NCBI RefSeq assembly: GCF_040115645.1
Contig: NC_089546.1
Coordinates: 3,445,001-3,509,000 of the forward strand
Source of the DNA: Euwallacea fornicatus
Taxonomy: Eukaryota; Arthropoda; Insecta; Coleoptera; Curculionidae
DNA: 64,000 nt
Reading direction: 5' to 3'
Positions 52,973-64,000 of the stretch are shown piece by piece. Under the pieces are notes generated by a model. The model worked only from the letters and a program-made list of their open reading frames with translations, did not search any database and was not told where the DNA came from. Position 1 is the stretch's first letter, and each line of letters starts with the position of its first letter. A program made the position numbers and the translations under genes.

Positions 52973-53719
52973 AAATTTTCATACAGTGGTATAACTTATG
53001 CAATATAACTTCTCGTATAAAGAGTAAGAAGCACCGAAGGGACAGTTTAATTAATTATATATGTCGAAGTTAATTCAAGAAGTATTAAATTAAAAATCAA
53101 TGAATGCACTGATAAATTTGGGTCTATCGGAAAGCAAAAAAATTACCAGAATAAATTCCTACAATCGGTAAAGCAGCGTTGACGAGTTAGATATCAGTAA
53201 AATCTCAGCTATTAATTCGGTTTTAAATTGCTGCTGGCAATGTCATGGCTAATTAATTCAAGGAATTTTTGTTATACGTGAAAGAGTCAATACTTGTCAA
53301 ACACCTTTTGGAACATTTATTCAAATTTCATCGTTTAATCTAGTTTTTCGCTTGCCGACTTTAACCCCTTATCTAATAAGAACTATCAAGTTTTCGAACC
53401 TATTTATAAGAAACTTTTTGTTTAAAATTAGGTTCTTAAGCGTTGGTTAAATTTACGAAAGTTATTTCCCTAACACCCTGTATTTATGATATACTTGATT
53501 TAATTTTATAAAATGTTTAAGAGTTAAATGCTTTACTTCACTTAGTAATGTATAAGTCTGCTCGTAGTAACTCGGTTATTTTGACTTAAAATTTAGGTCG
53601 AGGAACGACACTGAAGAGAAAGGCGTACTTACTCATTTACAAAAAGTGAATTTACAGTTATTCCGTTCAAAAATAGATAAATGTCTATCCATTTTTCTCT
53701 AGATTCTGAAAACAAGAAT

Positions 53720-53863
53720 AGATTTTTCACCCGAACGTTAACAAGGGCGTTCGGTCGAGCCCTTAGTAAAGGGTGAAGTTTATTCTTAGTTAGAATTAAC
53801 TGAGAATAGAGTGCAATTCCGCTGCTCCAATAACTCCTACCAGTGTGTGAGGCGTTATTTCAA
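53720..53863 (-). repeat. Dispersed repeat family D, copy 1
   Basis: The reverse complement matches 60765-60905: 'cttgttaacgtt', 'tggagcag.g.aattgc' and 'taac.gagaataa' in the same order. It includes a 28-base near-palindrome (TATTCTTAGTTA / TAACTGAGAATA around GAAT). A third, partial match is the loop of the hairpin at 43476-43560. Confidence 0.6.
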
Positions 53864-53869
53864 CCCCCT

Positions 53870-55250
53870 TCCTCCCCCAAAATTGAATTTCCAGAAATTT
53901 GCAAGGACCGTAATTAATGCAGGACCTCTAATCAATTTTTGAAGTCTCATTGGCCTGATTGTTAAAAATTAAACCACCGTTAGCAGCCGTATATATTCGT
54001 CCGGCTCTAACCATCTCTAAGTTCTTTATATAAAATTTTTTATCTACTTAAATGTTTACTGCGAAAAAAGAACAAACTATGCCTTGATAAATTTTTTTCA
54101 TAGAATATAAATTAGCAAAAATGAGGTCTTTAGATGGGGGAATAAAGACGATGACGCGATAAAAGCGCATTTAAACGAATTCTATAAATTAATGCTGTTA
54201 CTAAACGTCTTTGAAAAGGGTTTTGTGTCTTTGATTGGCCTTTGTGTTCTGCATTTGCTGCTCTAAAAGGGGCTTGCAACTAGACGTTATTTAGAAGGAA
54301 GCAGGCAAGGTTTCTGTGCAACTCGTTGCCACTATTCGAAAATTGCATTAAGGCATTGAAAATTGAGGATGTTTGAAGGAGGTGCTTTAGAAATTGCTCC
54401 TTTCACTCGAACCTCCAAGATATTTTCCTTCCAGTGAAACAATTACTGAAATTCATTTTAATAGAATTTCCTTCATTCGTGTTAACCTAATAGTCGAAGA
54501 TCTTTATCTAGTCCCGGTTATGAAATGAATCGCTAAAGTTTGATAGCACTTTTAACATGCATTATTAAGCATTATGCCCTCCTATTAATAGGGATTTTTG
54601 CATATTTGTGAATTCGTCGTTAACAGGACTTTTCTCATATTGCATTATACATTATAGTGTTAAATTGTTCGGACCTCTTTTTATTTTATCTATCGCTTTT
54701 TACTAAATTGTTGCTGTTAAGATAAATTTAATTTGAATGCCTTTGAGACAAAATTATTCAGTGCTAATCTCATAACCCAGCGAAAATAGCCCAGAAGAAA
54801 ATAAAGCGGCAAATTCTCGAACATCCCTGATGGCGTTATGATTTTAATTTTAAATGCTGAACTTGTTCGCATCCAAAGTTGTGCCTTTTCAAAACTATTG
54901 CAGACTTTGTTAGGAAAATTGCAAATTCAATATTTTAGGGAGACGGACTGTTATTTAAAATTTAATTTATTTCTGCAGGCGATGGGTCCTTACTGTTGTT
55001 TTCATCGTTTTACGACCTTATTAAAATTGCCGGTTTAGGATGCCTATTTGAGTTTGTGGGTCATCGTTTTAGGACATTTAAAATTGTTATGCAAGTTTAT
55101 TTAAAGGAAATGCATTATCCTGGCAATTAAATACACGCGACTAGTGAATAGGATTAAAGCAAATACCCTTAACTTAAGAAAATCCCATATGAAAAACGTA
55201 CATTGTGCCATCTCACTATGAGGTTTTCTCCCACATCCCCACGTTCTGGT
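53870..55250. other. Intergenic, nothing recognised
   Basis: A+T-rich, with no gene, RNA or repeat recognised. The plus frame 54838-55038 has no recognisable features. Confidence 0.4.
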
Positions 55251-55254
55251 AAGC

Positions 55255-55588
55255 CCCCCTTGTTAATTTTTTAAACAATTTTGTTTATCGAAAAGCAGCG
55301 TTAAATGGGACAAAACATATTATCTTTTGAAGTCTGTTTGTTCTTTTAAATGTTGTTTACGTTACCGGTGGCGCAAAATGGCCGATTTTTTTCAATCAAA
55401 ATGTGGCTAAATCGGTACATCAACTTAAAGGTTTTTCAAAACTACATTCAATGGTGCATTGCGGTTCAAAATATATGAGAAAAACAGCTACAAATTTGGT
55501 CAATAATGCGATACAAACTCAGTTAAATAGTACCTAAGCGATGAAAAAGCTTGTTTGCTGATAGGAAATTGGCTTGTTTGAGATTTTG
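55255..55588 (+). repeat. Dispersed repeat family C, copy 2
   Basis: Direct-orientation counterpart of 10003-10352; see the shared strings listed there. Both copies end near a 'gattttgtgc' string. Confidence 0.65.
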
Positions 55589-55589
55589 T

Positions 55590-58500
55590 GCTTGTAAATA
55601 GTCTTTGGTTAAAAAAAATAATAAAATGATAAAAATAGGTGAGGGCACAAATTTTTGCACCGTTGAGTATATTTGCACGTTAAAGAGCTGTCGGGAGTGA
55701 CAAGATACATAAAAGTCGGATAACTAACCTGCTCATCTGTATAAATTTGGAAAATATATGAAGGCTTTAGTTAAAGCCCATAAAAATTTACTCACTCGTA
55801 CAATAAGTATTAACTTGATTATGCTATTTGCTACTTTCGCTCGTTGCTGCTATTTCGTGCTAAATTTAAATGCACAGCTCGTTTGGACAGGAATATGCGC
55901 TTCTTCAATATTGCGAACTACACAGCTTCGTTACGAAAACTTAATTATGAATATTACGAATTTTGCAAATGAGGATAGTCGGACCAAAAATAGAACTTTT
56001 ATGATTAATTCGAAAAGCTCGTGACTCTTGGAATTTGTTATGTAAAAATTTTGGAATTTGCCTTTCCAAGGACCATGTTTCAAGTATCCAAATTGTCAAA
56101 CTGCATTTTTTGTAAAGGTGCCTCATTGCAACAGCACTACATTTAAGACTTGGGTAAATCTTCAACTTTCTCAATGTTTAGCCAACATGGTTTTGAGATG
56201 CTAACTATATCGTTAGTAAGGGCAAAGTTTCGGCTCATTTCACGAGAGAAATGATACTTTAATTTGACTCCAAATTGTTTATAATCACCTTTACAACATG
56301 TATTTTTTAGAAAGTGAAGCAAAATGATACAAAAACCCAACTTTTTTACGTCTTGTTGCGTGGAGACTCTGGGCCTTGCATAATCTAATATGGTTTGCAG
56401 AACTTGTCAAAAAGGTTATAATAAGATTATTTCAAATTCGTGCATTTGATTTTTCGGAAAAGCTCTCAGAATCCTCATTTTCTAATTTCAGATTTCCGTA
56501 TTTTAAAACTAATTTTTCTATATCCATTGTAACTCAAAAACGACTTAATCCAAAATTAAGAACCATAAAAATGTAATGGGGCGTGGATAAATGGAGCATG
56601 GAGGAAATTTACAACTATGCTGGAAGAGTTGAAATGACGGATGATAATTAAAATAACCTCCGAGAAGACGGCGAATCGTAAATGAAGAGTATTTACTTGA
56701 GGTTTTTTTGATGATTATTCTGTATAAGGTGGATCATATGAAAATACTTAAACTAGGCTAATTTGGTCTTCGGAATATTTCAGATCAAACTGGAGAGCGT
56801 TCGTTAAAAAATTCGCTTGAAATTTTGCAATATTTTTCAAGATTCTCTTGCAGTTTAGTTTTGGATTTCAGAACATTTTTGAAAATTCTGCTTTTCCCAA
56901 TTTCTGCTCGATTCGTACTATGATCAATACGGGTTACTCAACATTTCAAAAAGCTTTTGCCCATGCTTGTTCGTATTTTATTATAGACAAATTCTAGTTT
57001 CCCCAGTAGTATCTAAAGTCCGTATTTAGGAAAATAGCTTTCCGAAAATCTACGAAAATTTTCCTACACGTTTTTCTAATATTTCTGAAGATACTATTTT
57101 GATTAGACGTTGTTTCTTCAATATTTTCCAAATTACACTTTAGTTTAGTTTGGTTCTCAAAATATTTCCAAAAGCATTTTTTCATCATTTTCGAATATGC
57201 GATTCTCGTTAGTTTAGAGGTCGCAAAAATTTCCTCAAACTTGTCTTGTGGCTAAACTTTTTTATGTTCAAAAATTCTTCAACATTCCACAACATTCCTG
57301 TGACGTTCAGTATGGAAATTCTTGTTGGCATTTCCTCGACGTTTTCGGTCAATTCGAGTATCAATCAGTGCAAAAAACTTCTGAGGCCTGCCAAGATGAG
57401 AAGAAGGTAGGAAAGTCGATTCAGATTATAAGTTCGAAAACAAAGGTTAATGGTACATTTACAAACCCATCAGATACTGCAAAAGAATAAATTTGCGACC
57501 AAACAAGTATTTTAATATGAGGGAAGAGTTTAATTTTTTTGAAGATACAGTTTCATTGTCTCCTTTGCCACTTAAATAAAAGTGAAGATATACTGAACGT
57601 GTCAATACATAAATCTGTCCTGTATACTAATTTTATTTGTTGTAACTTGTTATGATTATCCAAACAGTTATTAACTAACTCCCCATGTATATTAACCACA
57701 AACAATCGCCTTATTAAAAATTAATGTGATATTCTCACGATTTGGTAAAATATGTTCAACGCTAGATAAATAACCCCCCAAAAAACGACGAAAGTGATGT
57801 AGCGCTTGGTTGCGTGACTTTCGTTATTTACAGGGTGTTTATCGGCAAGCCAGTTAATTTTCTAATCACCCTTTGGACGTCTATTTATGTTCACATGGAA
57901 TCGAATAGATTATAGTGCGAGGTGGGGTTAACGTTCAAGAAATACCATCTATAAAGCATCGGCAGAATTTAGTGCATTATCAACATTGAATTGGATTGCC
58001 TTTTTTCGACATTAATCATTTGAAATTATTCATCATTGTCTATATCGTTTTATAATTTTATATACATATTGATTTAGTCCATTTGGTTCAAGTACGTTGC
58101 GTTATGATTAGGATAATATTGGGCTAAAGGCACATATCGTATATAGGAGGTTATATATCATAACAGAAGAACGTTCTGAAATAATGCGTTTTTATGAAAA
58201 TAACCAAGCTCGAGTACTTTTTTCGTGTTGCATAGTGAAATAATTAATGGGCCTTTTCAAAAGTTGTCAACACAAAACATCTTGCTGAAAAGGCCGTGTT
58301 CGAGTGCTGAAAACTCTCATAAATTCTATTTCGGCCTGATAAAACTTAAACAACCTGTCTAGTGGGTTATATATCAATTTAGTTTTTTATTTATTTACAC
58401 CGTGTTAGAAGAGATCTCCGGAGCTATCATAACTTATCGGCGAGACAGTCAGCTGGTGCCCTTGGGAGCTCGTCCTATCTATAGCAACGACTGGAGTGAA

Positions 58501-58890
58501 TGAAAAGGAATAGTGGGAGTTTTTTTGAGGAGTTGAAAGAGTGTATGGCGTGATTATATTGATTTATGTTTTAGCGAATGTTGTAGTTTATGTTCTAGTT
58601 TAGTTTGAAGTAGAAAGATTTTATTTAGGATATTGAATTATGCTAATAGTGACTCGGGACAACATACAACGTTGTATCGATTATGGGCACTCCGACGGTT
58701 TTAGTTATACACATACCGAAATAGTGTAAGGACATTTTTATACATTCATTAGAGTTTTTCTGAAATTAATCGGAACATAAAGTTATGCATTCATAGTGTT
58801 AAAACATATTTAATATATAGCATAACTAAGCAGTCTTGAAAAATTTTTAAATTATATTGATTTATTTCTAAGTTGTAAATATAACTAAAA
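55590..58890. other. Intergenic, no recognised gene
   Basis: Several 60-90-codon frames (55758-56024, 56143-56340, 56376-56576, 57248-57490) were inspected and have no recognisable motif. 56740-57220 has the look of an old, decayed A+T-rich repeat. A solo CAGGGTGTTTATCGG terminus lies at 57832. A GC-richer patch at about 58425-58500 is unexplained. Confidence 0.3.
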
Positions 58891-58904
58891 CGCCCTTCTT
58901 TTAA

Positions 58905-59975
58905 TTTAACGAAACATCCTCAGCAACCAAAAAAGTTAAAGTCCAATACAAAGCATAACCTCCACGTTTATTTATTACAGCCTTAATTCTGTCGTCCATA
59001 TTGAAAATGATATTATTAACTTCCGCTTGTGGTATCCTTCCCCATTCTTCTGATAGTAGGTCCCAGAAACGAAAGTTACCGTGAAAGTGCCCATATGTGG
59101 CGAAAATTTTCATTGACCCATATCGCAGACGTGTTCAATTGGATTTAGATCCGGCGACCGTGCTGGCCATGGCAACGCGATGATGCATTCCTTGGTCAAT
59201 CAGTCTGTCACAATGCCGGCGACGTGTGAACGAACATTATCGTGCATGAGATGAAAATTTTGGCCGATAGTGTCAGCAAATGGTCAGACTGTAGGGCCAA
59301 GAATGGTATCGATGTACTGTCGAGCTTTAAGGAATCGATTTGAAACAACGAGGTGTTCTGTAGTCAATTATTATTCCGGCTCATATCATTATTGTATCAC
59401 CTTTATATGAATAGATTTCTTTGTCATGTCGTAAATGTTCAACATTTCCAGGCCATCACCACCACTCATATTCAAGGAAAATCTGGGTTAAATCCAAATC
59501 TGTGTTCGTCAGTGAATAAAAGTATAGGCCAACCAATTCCCTTTCAATTTTGATATTCTTGACATCATTTTATTCTTGTAGTTACATTACCTCTAGAAAT
59601 CGCGCTGCAAGATTTCTAGAAATAATTGTCTGCGAACCTCTGGATAGCACAGTGGTCTTCCACTAGAAAGTATGGTTTCACGTAGACGATTTGTAGCAGT
59701 ATTTGGGCCCATAGTCACGCGGTGCGTCCATTGTAAATCTGCAACCAATTCAGGTGCCAAAATTATAGTTTGCCTTCTAGCCGTTATAACTAAAAATCGA
59801 TGTTAAGCTGCAGTTATAATGCGTCGACCGCCTGGGTGTTGTTCGGCCAGAAATCCAGTTTCCTTAAAGCATCGGCATAATCAACTGATTTGACACTTTG
59901 GGAAATATCTGTGCACTCAATTGGACTCAAACCAATTTAATTCATTTGATCCGGCGTTAAATGTTGTGGTTCCAT
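58905..59975 (-). pseudogene. Tc1-like (DD34E) transposase relic
   Basis: Minus strand from 59975: MEPQHLTPDQ (start of the protein), a badly decayed DNA-binding half, LLFTDEHRFGFNPDF (first Asp, near 59530), FHLMHDNVRSHVAGIVTD (second Asp, near 59260), a stop, then ECIIALPWPARSPDLNPIEH (Glu), VCDMGQ, and the open frame 58901-59113 with WGRIPQAEVNNIIFNMDDRI and NKRGGYALY at the C terminus. The Asp-Glu spacing is 34 residues. Many stops and shifts are present. Terminal repeats were not found. Confidence 0.85.
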
Positions 59976-59999
59976 GGTAAAACAGAGTATTTTCACAGC

Positions 60000-60760
60000 C
60001 CCTGTTAAACCGCAGCTAGTATCGATGGAATTAAATTGAATCAAGCTAATAATTTAGCAGAGTGAACATTCTAACTTTTTCATATCGGAAGAAAATTGTT
60101 TATTTACTTTTAGATTTTTTCAATCAATTGAAATATGCATACAGAGTGAGGACTTACAAAAATATAATACAATATAAACTACAATTGAAATTACATGTTA
60201 TCGATTTTATGATTTAAAAAAAATATCCTTAGACTTTTCCGATATGTGTATTTTAAGGTACCGATTAAATATGTTGTTTTATAGCCATGGTTGTCAACTA
60301 GTTTTGTTAATGGCAAATTGTAAGGAAGTAAAAAATTCATTTTTCATTACCACAAATTTCGTACCTCGGGGTATCAGAAGGGGCTAGATTGTTGAGTCCC
60401 AGCGCTGTAAGAAATGGATAGCTATTCGTTTTCCACATATTTTAAGTGGAAAGATTATGATGGACTTACGTGCTTTCCTTACGGCATTTGCCTATATGTG
60501 TCGATGAAACTTCTTTGCCTGAATTTATTTAATCCAAATTTGTCCTCACTTTAATGGGAATTTAATGAATGAAAGAGATAGAAGGGAAATGGAAAATTTA
60601 AAAAAATCGTGATTTTTTAGGTTTTTTCACCACTTATCGTCCAGGCAACTAACTTAACAAGTTCTGCTATTATAAATCAATTATGAAAATCCACTTATCG
60701 TCTCAAATCCTGAGCTTTCTCCTATTTCCAAGCTTTCCAGTTTTTCTATTTTATTCTCTC
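60000..60760. other. Intergenic, nothing recognised
   Basis: No gene, RNA or repeat is recognised. Confidence 0.4.
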
Positions 60761-60764
60761 CGGG

Positions 60765-60905
60765 AATGGCACCTCCCACAAGCGGAGGTTCTTGGAGCAG
60801 TGAAATTGCGCACTATTTTTTATTAAAACTAACTGAGAATAACATACACCCCGTTACTAACGGCTCAGACGAAATCCCTTGTTAACGTTTCGACGACAAA
60901 TCTAG
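60765..60905 (+). repeat. Dispersed repeat family D, copy 2
   Basis: Counterpart of 53720-53863 in opposite orientation. It includes 'ttggagcagtgaaattgcgc' and 'cccttgttaacgtt'. Non-coding. Confidence 0.6.
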
Positions 60906-60909
60906 AACT

Positions 60910-61275
60910 ATTTTGCAGTATGTCCCCAGATGAGGTTGCCAAAAAGCGAAAGTTTCTTATTTTTCATTTTACGAGAAAAATGTATTCTACATGGCAGTTT
61001 TTGCTTAGTCTAAAGCGGTCAAATCAGTTCTCGTCGTTTCTATTTTCCATTTCCCCACATATGAATAGACCTATTTAATTGAACATTTTTCTAAATCCCA
61101 AAAATTAACTCTTATCTTCATGAAACCGTAATCAAGACTTTTGTTTATTAAGTTTTTATTACAATAATTAATCAAAAAATAGGAAACTATAAATAAAAAG
61201 TTCACAGGCAATAAAATATGGTTCAATTATTCCATGGTTAAAAATTACACATCATACGTTCATTTTAGTAACATA
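60910..61275. other. Intergenic, nothing recognised
   Basis: A+T-rich gap with no recognised feature. Confidence 0.4.
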
Positions 61276-61279
61276 TTAT

Positions 61280-61540
61280 CCATTACGAACTAATGGAAAA
61301 TAGAGCTTGTGACGGTTCCAGTATCTTACAAGCTGACATGAAACAGTACTATTAATGGAGAACATGGCTTTATCAGCGAATATAATATCTCGATAAATCT
61401 ATTCGTTATCCATAATTTGAGCGCCCATTCACAAGGGGATTCCAAACGTTTTGTTTGATATCCTGGATCTAAGTATGATTAAAAATTTGTTTGAAGGGAT
61501 GATTTTTCAATTGTTTGAACGTTTTTTAAATACGTATTTT
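61280..61540 (-). pseudogene. DD41D transposase fragment (first-Asp region)
   Basis: Minus strand: a YQTKRLE / CEWALK segment, then in another frame IYRDIIFADKAMFSINSTVS with QLVRYW, equivalent to the FSDEATFxxNGTVNxxNxRYW block around the first catalytic Asp of the other copies. The neighbouring minus frame 61547-61735 may be the decayed upstream part, but I cannot confirm it. Confidence 0.6.
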
Positions 61541-61799
61541 ACTTTTTCATGAATGAAGTGGACTTTTCCATAAATTTAAACCGAATCCATTACGATAAAA
61601 GTCATTTGCCTTTCGAGGTGTCTTAGTTTTCTTTACGTCTAATGCGGAGTCAGTTGTTAGAAAATTTTTGATCAATTTTTGTGCACTACAATTTGAAATC
61701 CAAATGTACAGAAACTTTTGACTCAATTTCTCCATAACTCGGCGAATTACGTTATCACATTTACCATATTACTGTATCAAGTAAATTCGTTACTCGTTC

Positions 61800-63070
61800 G
61801 ACAACATTATCATTTACAGTAATTTGAGCGGTGTCTACGGTTGTCACGAAAGCGATAATTAATTTTTAGGACTTTGAAAAACTTTCAACTATGTAGACCA
61901 GTTTTCTGATATTTTCCTGTAACGATATGATGAGAATTGATCCAGCGGTTCTAGAACAAGCAAACATTTTTATGAAAAATATTTTTTTTTATAAAATGAA
62001 AAATAAGAAATTTTCTCATTTTGGCAACTCTATCCCGGGATATACTGTATACAGGCTTTTCAAAAATCATTAAAGGACGGAATGTTCTTAAAATACTCCT
62101 GGGAATAATGTATTGAATATTTGCCGTATGTTTAATAAATATCCTGAATACATATCATTTAATGGGATCACTAACCGTAAAGCGTAATCATGTAGACATG
62201 GGTTTTCACTGGACCGTATTATACGTATTTTTTCAAAAGAAAATTTCATAGTTTGTTAGTTGATTCCCATCTGACCAAATAATGTTAGGTGGAAAATTTT
62301 GATAGTATCTACGTTTTCGTTTGTACAATTCGCAAAATGTTCTTCGTCCGGGGTCTGTGTCTCTCTAAACAGTAAGAGCAAAAATCAAATAAACCAACGA
62401 AGCTTAACATCCTGTATTTCGTAACGAATCCTCTGTGTCCCCATACTTCAATGAAGAATTTAATTTAAAATAGATAATGTAGTATAACCTTTATTGAACA
62501 TCAGAGGTTGTAAAAACTATAACAACATGTTTATATATATTTTTACATCTGATATTTAAAATTGTTTTTATCACGTATAACTTTGTTAAAAAAGTCATTT
62601 AATGCATTATTTTCGATGCTGAAATGGTTCGCCCCTATGCAGCTACCCTTAATAACTTTTTATTTTCAAATGGAAAGAGAACCATTGTGGTATATCAATT
62701 GAAGGATAAGTCAATAAGGGATTCAACGCTTCTATAGTGAAAGAGAGAAAAAAAATACAATAAGATATAACAATTCTAAATCGTCCTCAATGTAAATAAC
62801 TTTTTAGATACACGATATATTGATTTTCATTGAATTCATTAGTAGTTGAATTAATTTGTTAGGCATATATCACAGTTAGAATTTTAAAAAATATCATTAT
62901 GTGGGAAACAAAGAATTGACCATTTTAATTTTTTTGGGTTGTGGAGATTTCAAAAGAACCACGAAGGGGTGCGTTTCATATCTAATAAGAAATATCCAGA
63001 CTGACCTATTTATAGAAGTGTAGTTTGTCGGATTAATAAAAAAATTTCAACAAATTGGAAATGGAAAAGT
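61800..63070. other. Intergenic with solo CAGG-type termini
   Basis: 'tatacaggcttttc' near 62047 and the reverse 'acatcctgta' near 62408 may be ends of a decayed fold-back, but the arms do not match convincingly. No gene is recognised. Confidence 0.3.
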
Positions 63071-63079
63071 TGCTTCAAA

Positions 63080-63972
63080 ATGTGGAAAACGATCTCGCAC
63101 ACCAACTGGTGGGATAATAAAATACTAAACGTTCTTTTATCTATCCATAAAAACCTCATAGAGTCCACCAGCAAACTTACCGGCGAATCTGATGAAATTG
63201 TAAAATTAGTTAGCAATCTCTTAAAACGAGAAAAATTTCATCCATACAAAATTTTCATTATCCAAGAATTGACACTTGAAGATTTTGATGGTGGATCGAA
63301 TTTTGTGAATTGATGCAAGAAAAAGACATTCAGGATAATAGGTTCTTTTCTAGAATTTTATTTCTAGATGAAGCAATGTTTTGCTTATATGGATCTATTC
63401 ATTGACATAATTGTAGCTACCGGTTTACAGATAATCCTCATCGGATGCAAATTCCGCATACACAATGTCTGCAAAAACATAATGTATTGATAGGTATAAT
63501 CGGCCATTAGTTCATCGACCTATTTTCCATAAATGAGAATTTAAGCAACGCATCATATTTTAACTTATTTTGAAAGCGAAATAGTTTTATCAATCGCCAA
63601 AATTTTTCTTGGATATGATGGAGAACAAGTAGCCAATAATACTCGGTTCCAACAAAATGGTGCACCTCCACATATAATACTGAGAAAGTATTTTGATGAA
63701 ACTTTCCCTTCGAGATGAATCGATGGAAGAGGCGTAATAGAATGGCCGCTACGAGCTCCAGATCTTACGCTCCTCGATTTTTTTTGTTGGGTCACTTAAA
63801 AGGTTTAGTTCTCAAAAATAGATAAAAAAATTTAGATGATTTACGTCTTAGAATTCAAACAGAATTGGAACTAATAACAGAAGCAACACCGAATAATTGC
63901 TTGGACAAATTCGAGGAACGACTGAGTCGTTGCCACAATGTTATTGGAGCTCGATTTAAGCATTTAATGTAG
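63080..63972 (+). pseudogene. Broken DD41D transposase
   Basis: Plus-strand blocks: TNWWDNKILNVLLSIHKNLI with ESTSKLTGESDEIVKLVSN and LLKREKFHPYKI (open frame 63080-63313), RFFSRILFLDEAMFCLY (first Asp region, near 63345-63390, other frame), a PHRMQIPHTQCLQKH segment, RFQQNGAPPHIILRKYFDET (second Asp replaced by Asn, near 63640-63710), then GRGVIEWPLRAPDLTLLDFF with CWVT (third Asp) and a tail to a TAG at 63970. Spacing between the last two catalytic positions is 39 residues, reflecting small deletions. Multiple stops and shifts. It may extend no further, as the window ends at 64000. Confidence 0.8.
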
Positions 63973-64000
63973 GAATTTAAATTTTGTTTGACGTAATAAT

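Larger units (their letters stand above)
52038..53480. mobile_element. CAGGGTGTTA-ended element carrying a DD41D-type transposase tail
   Basis: The left end is CAGGGTGTTAAGGAAATAAC, the right end in reverse CAGGGTGTTAGGGAAATAAC; both continue through TTT.GTAAATTTAACCAA and weaker similarity for about 95 bases in all. TA flanks both ends (52036-52037 and 53481-53482). Inside are a transposase C-terminal remnant (52755-52905, minus) and a pyrimidine-rich tract. The sequence therefore links this end type to a DD41D-like transposase. Confidence 0.8.

Noticed and set aside
57248..57490. 80-codon frame with relatively normal composition
   Set aside because: No domain, no conserved context, and a start too weak to call. 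It was left in the intergenic note.
63565..63795. 76-codon minus-strand frame
   Set aside because: Antisense to the catalytic block of the DD41D relic at 63080-63972.
1..64000. CRISPR arrays, bacterial operons, tRNA and rRNA genes
   Set aside because: No regularly spaced identical repeats, no cloverleaf with GTTCRA-type loop in the right context, and no rRNA-like block was seen by eye on either strand.

Overview
The window looks like nuclear DNA from an insect (order not determinable here). It is A+T-rich, it has no bacterial operon structure, ribosome binding sites or RNA genes, and it is packed with insect-type Tc1/mariner/pogo DNA transposons, all flanked by TA dinucleotides. Most of the short open frames are chance frames or fragments of transposons. 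Only two open frames look like host-type genes, and one full-length transposase frame is open.

Host-type genes: an intronless ankyrin-repeat gene on the minus strand (18434-19144, 236 aa) has a well-spaced TATA box and initiator. A second intronless ankyrin gene on the plus strand (34585-35802, 405 aa) has an unrecognised alpha/beta-looking N-terminal region of about 165 residues ahead of six ankyrin repeats. The two proteins are plausible binding or scaffold proteins. Nothing in the sequence says what they bind.

Transposons with defined ends: a mauritiana-like mariner (25235-26526, frameshifted), a mariner with an open DD34D transposase (48365-49626), a decayed mellifera-like mariner (50491-51740) with a partial direct copy beside it, a Tc1-like DD34E element with 37 identical terminal bases (36552-37983, two stop codons), a Tigger/jerky-type pogo element (28345-29570), and a DD41D element (12725-13972). 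Further Tc1-like fragments lie at 6118-6458 and 58905-59975.

The dominant theme is one transposase type that I assign to the DD41D (rosa-like, DUF4817-containing) mariner relatives. I count about ten broken copies, near 8.5, 13, 21.5, 30, 33, 45.7, 47.5, 52.8, 61.4 and 63.5 kb. Alongside them is a set of non-coding fold-back elements with TA-flanked ends close to CAGGGTGTCC and arms from about 110 to 450 bp (3573-4601, 13977-14434, 17590-18189, 40170-41253, 42062-42801, 44409-45611, 52038-53480). Two links suggest that the fold-backs derive from the DD41D elements. The core of the youngest fold-back (44409-45611) still carries the first codons of a DUF4817-type transposase. The left part of the DD41D copy at 20960-22657 resembles the same fold-back's arm.

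The rest is unassigned A+T-rich intergenic DNA with several dispersed repeat families (120-590 with 15540-16010 and 16340-16690; 2450-3130 with 7060-7440; 10003-10352 with 55255-55588; 53720-53863 with 60765-60905; degenerate repeats at 39230-39885 and 41300-41955), one relatively GC-rich block (16800-17250), and a compact 85-nt hairpin (43476-43560). All homology statements are by eye; no alignment or database search was run.
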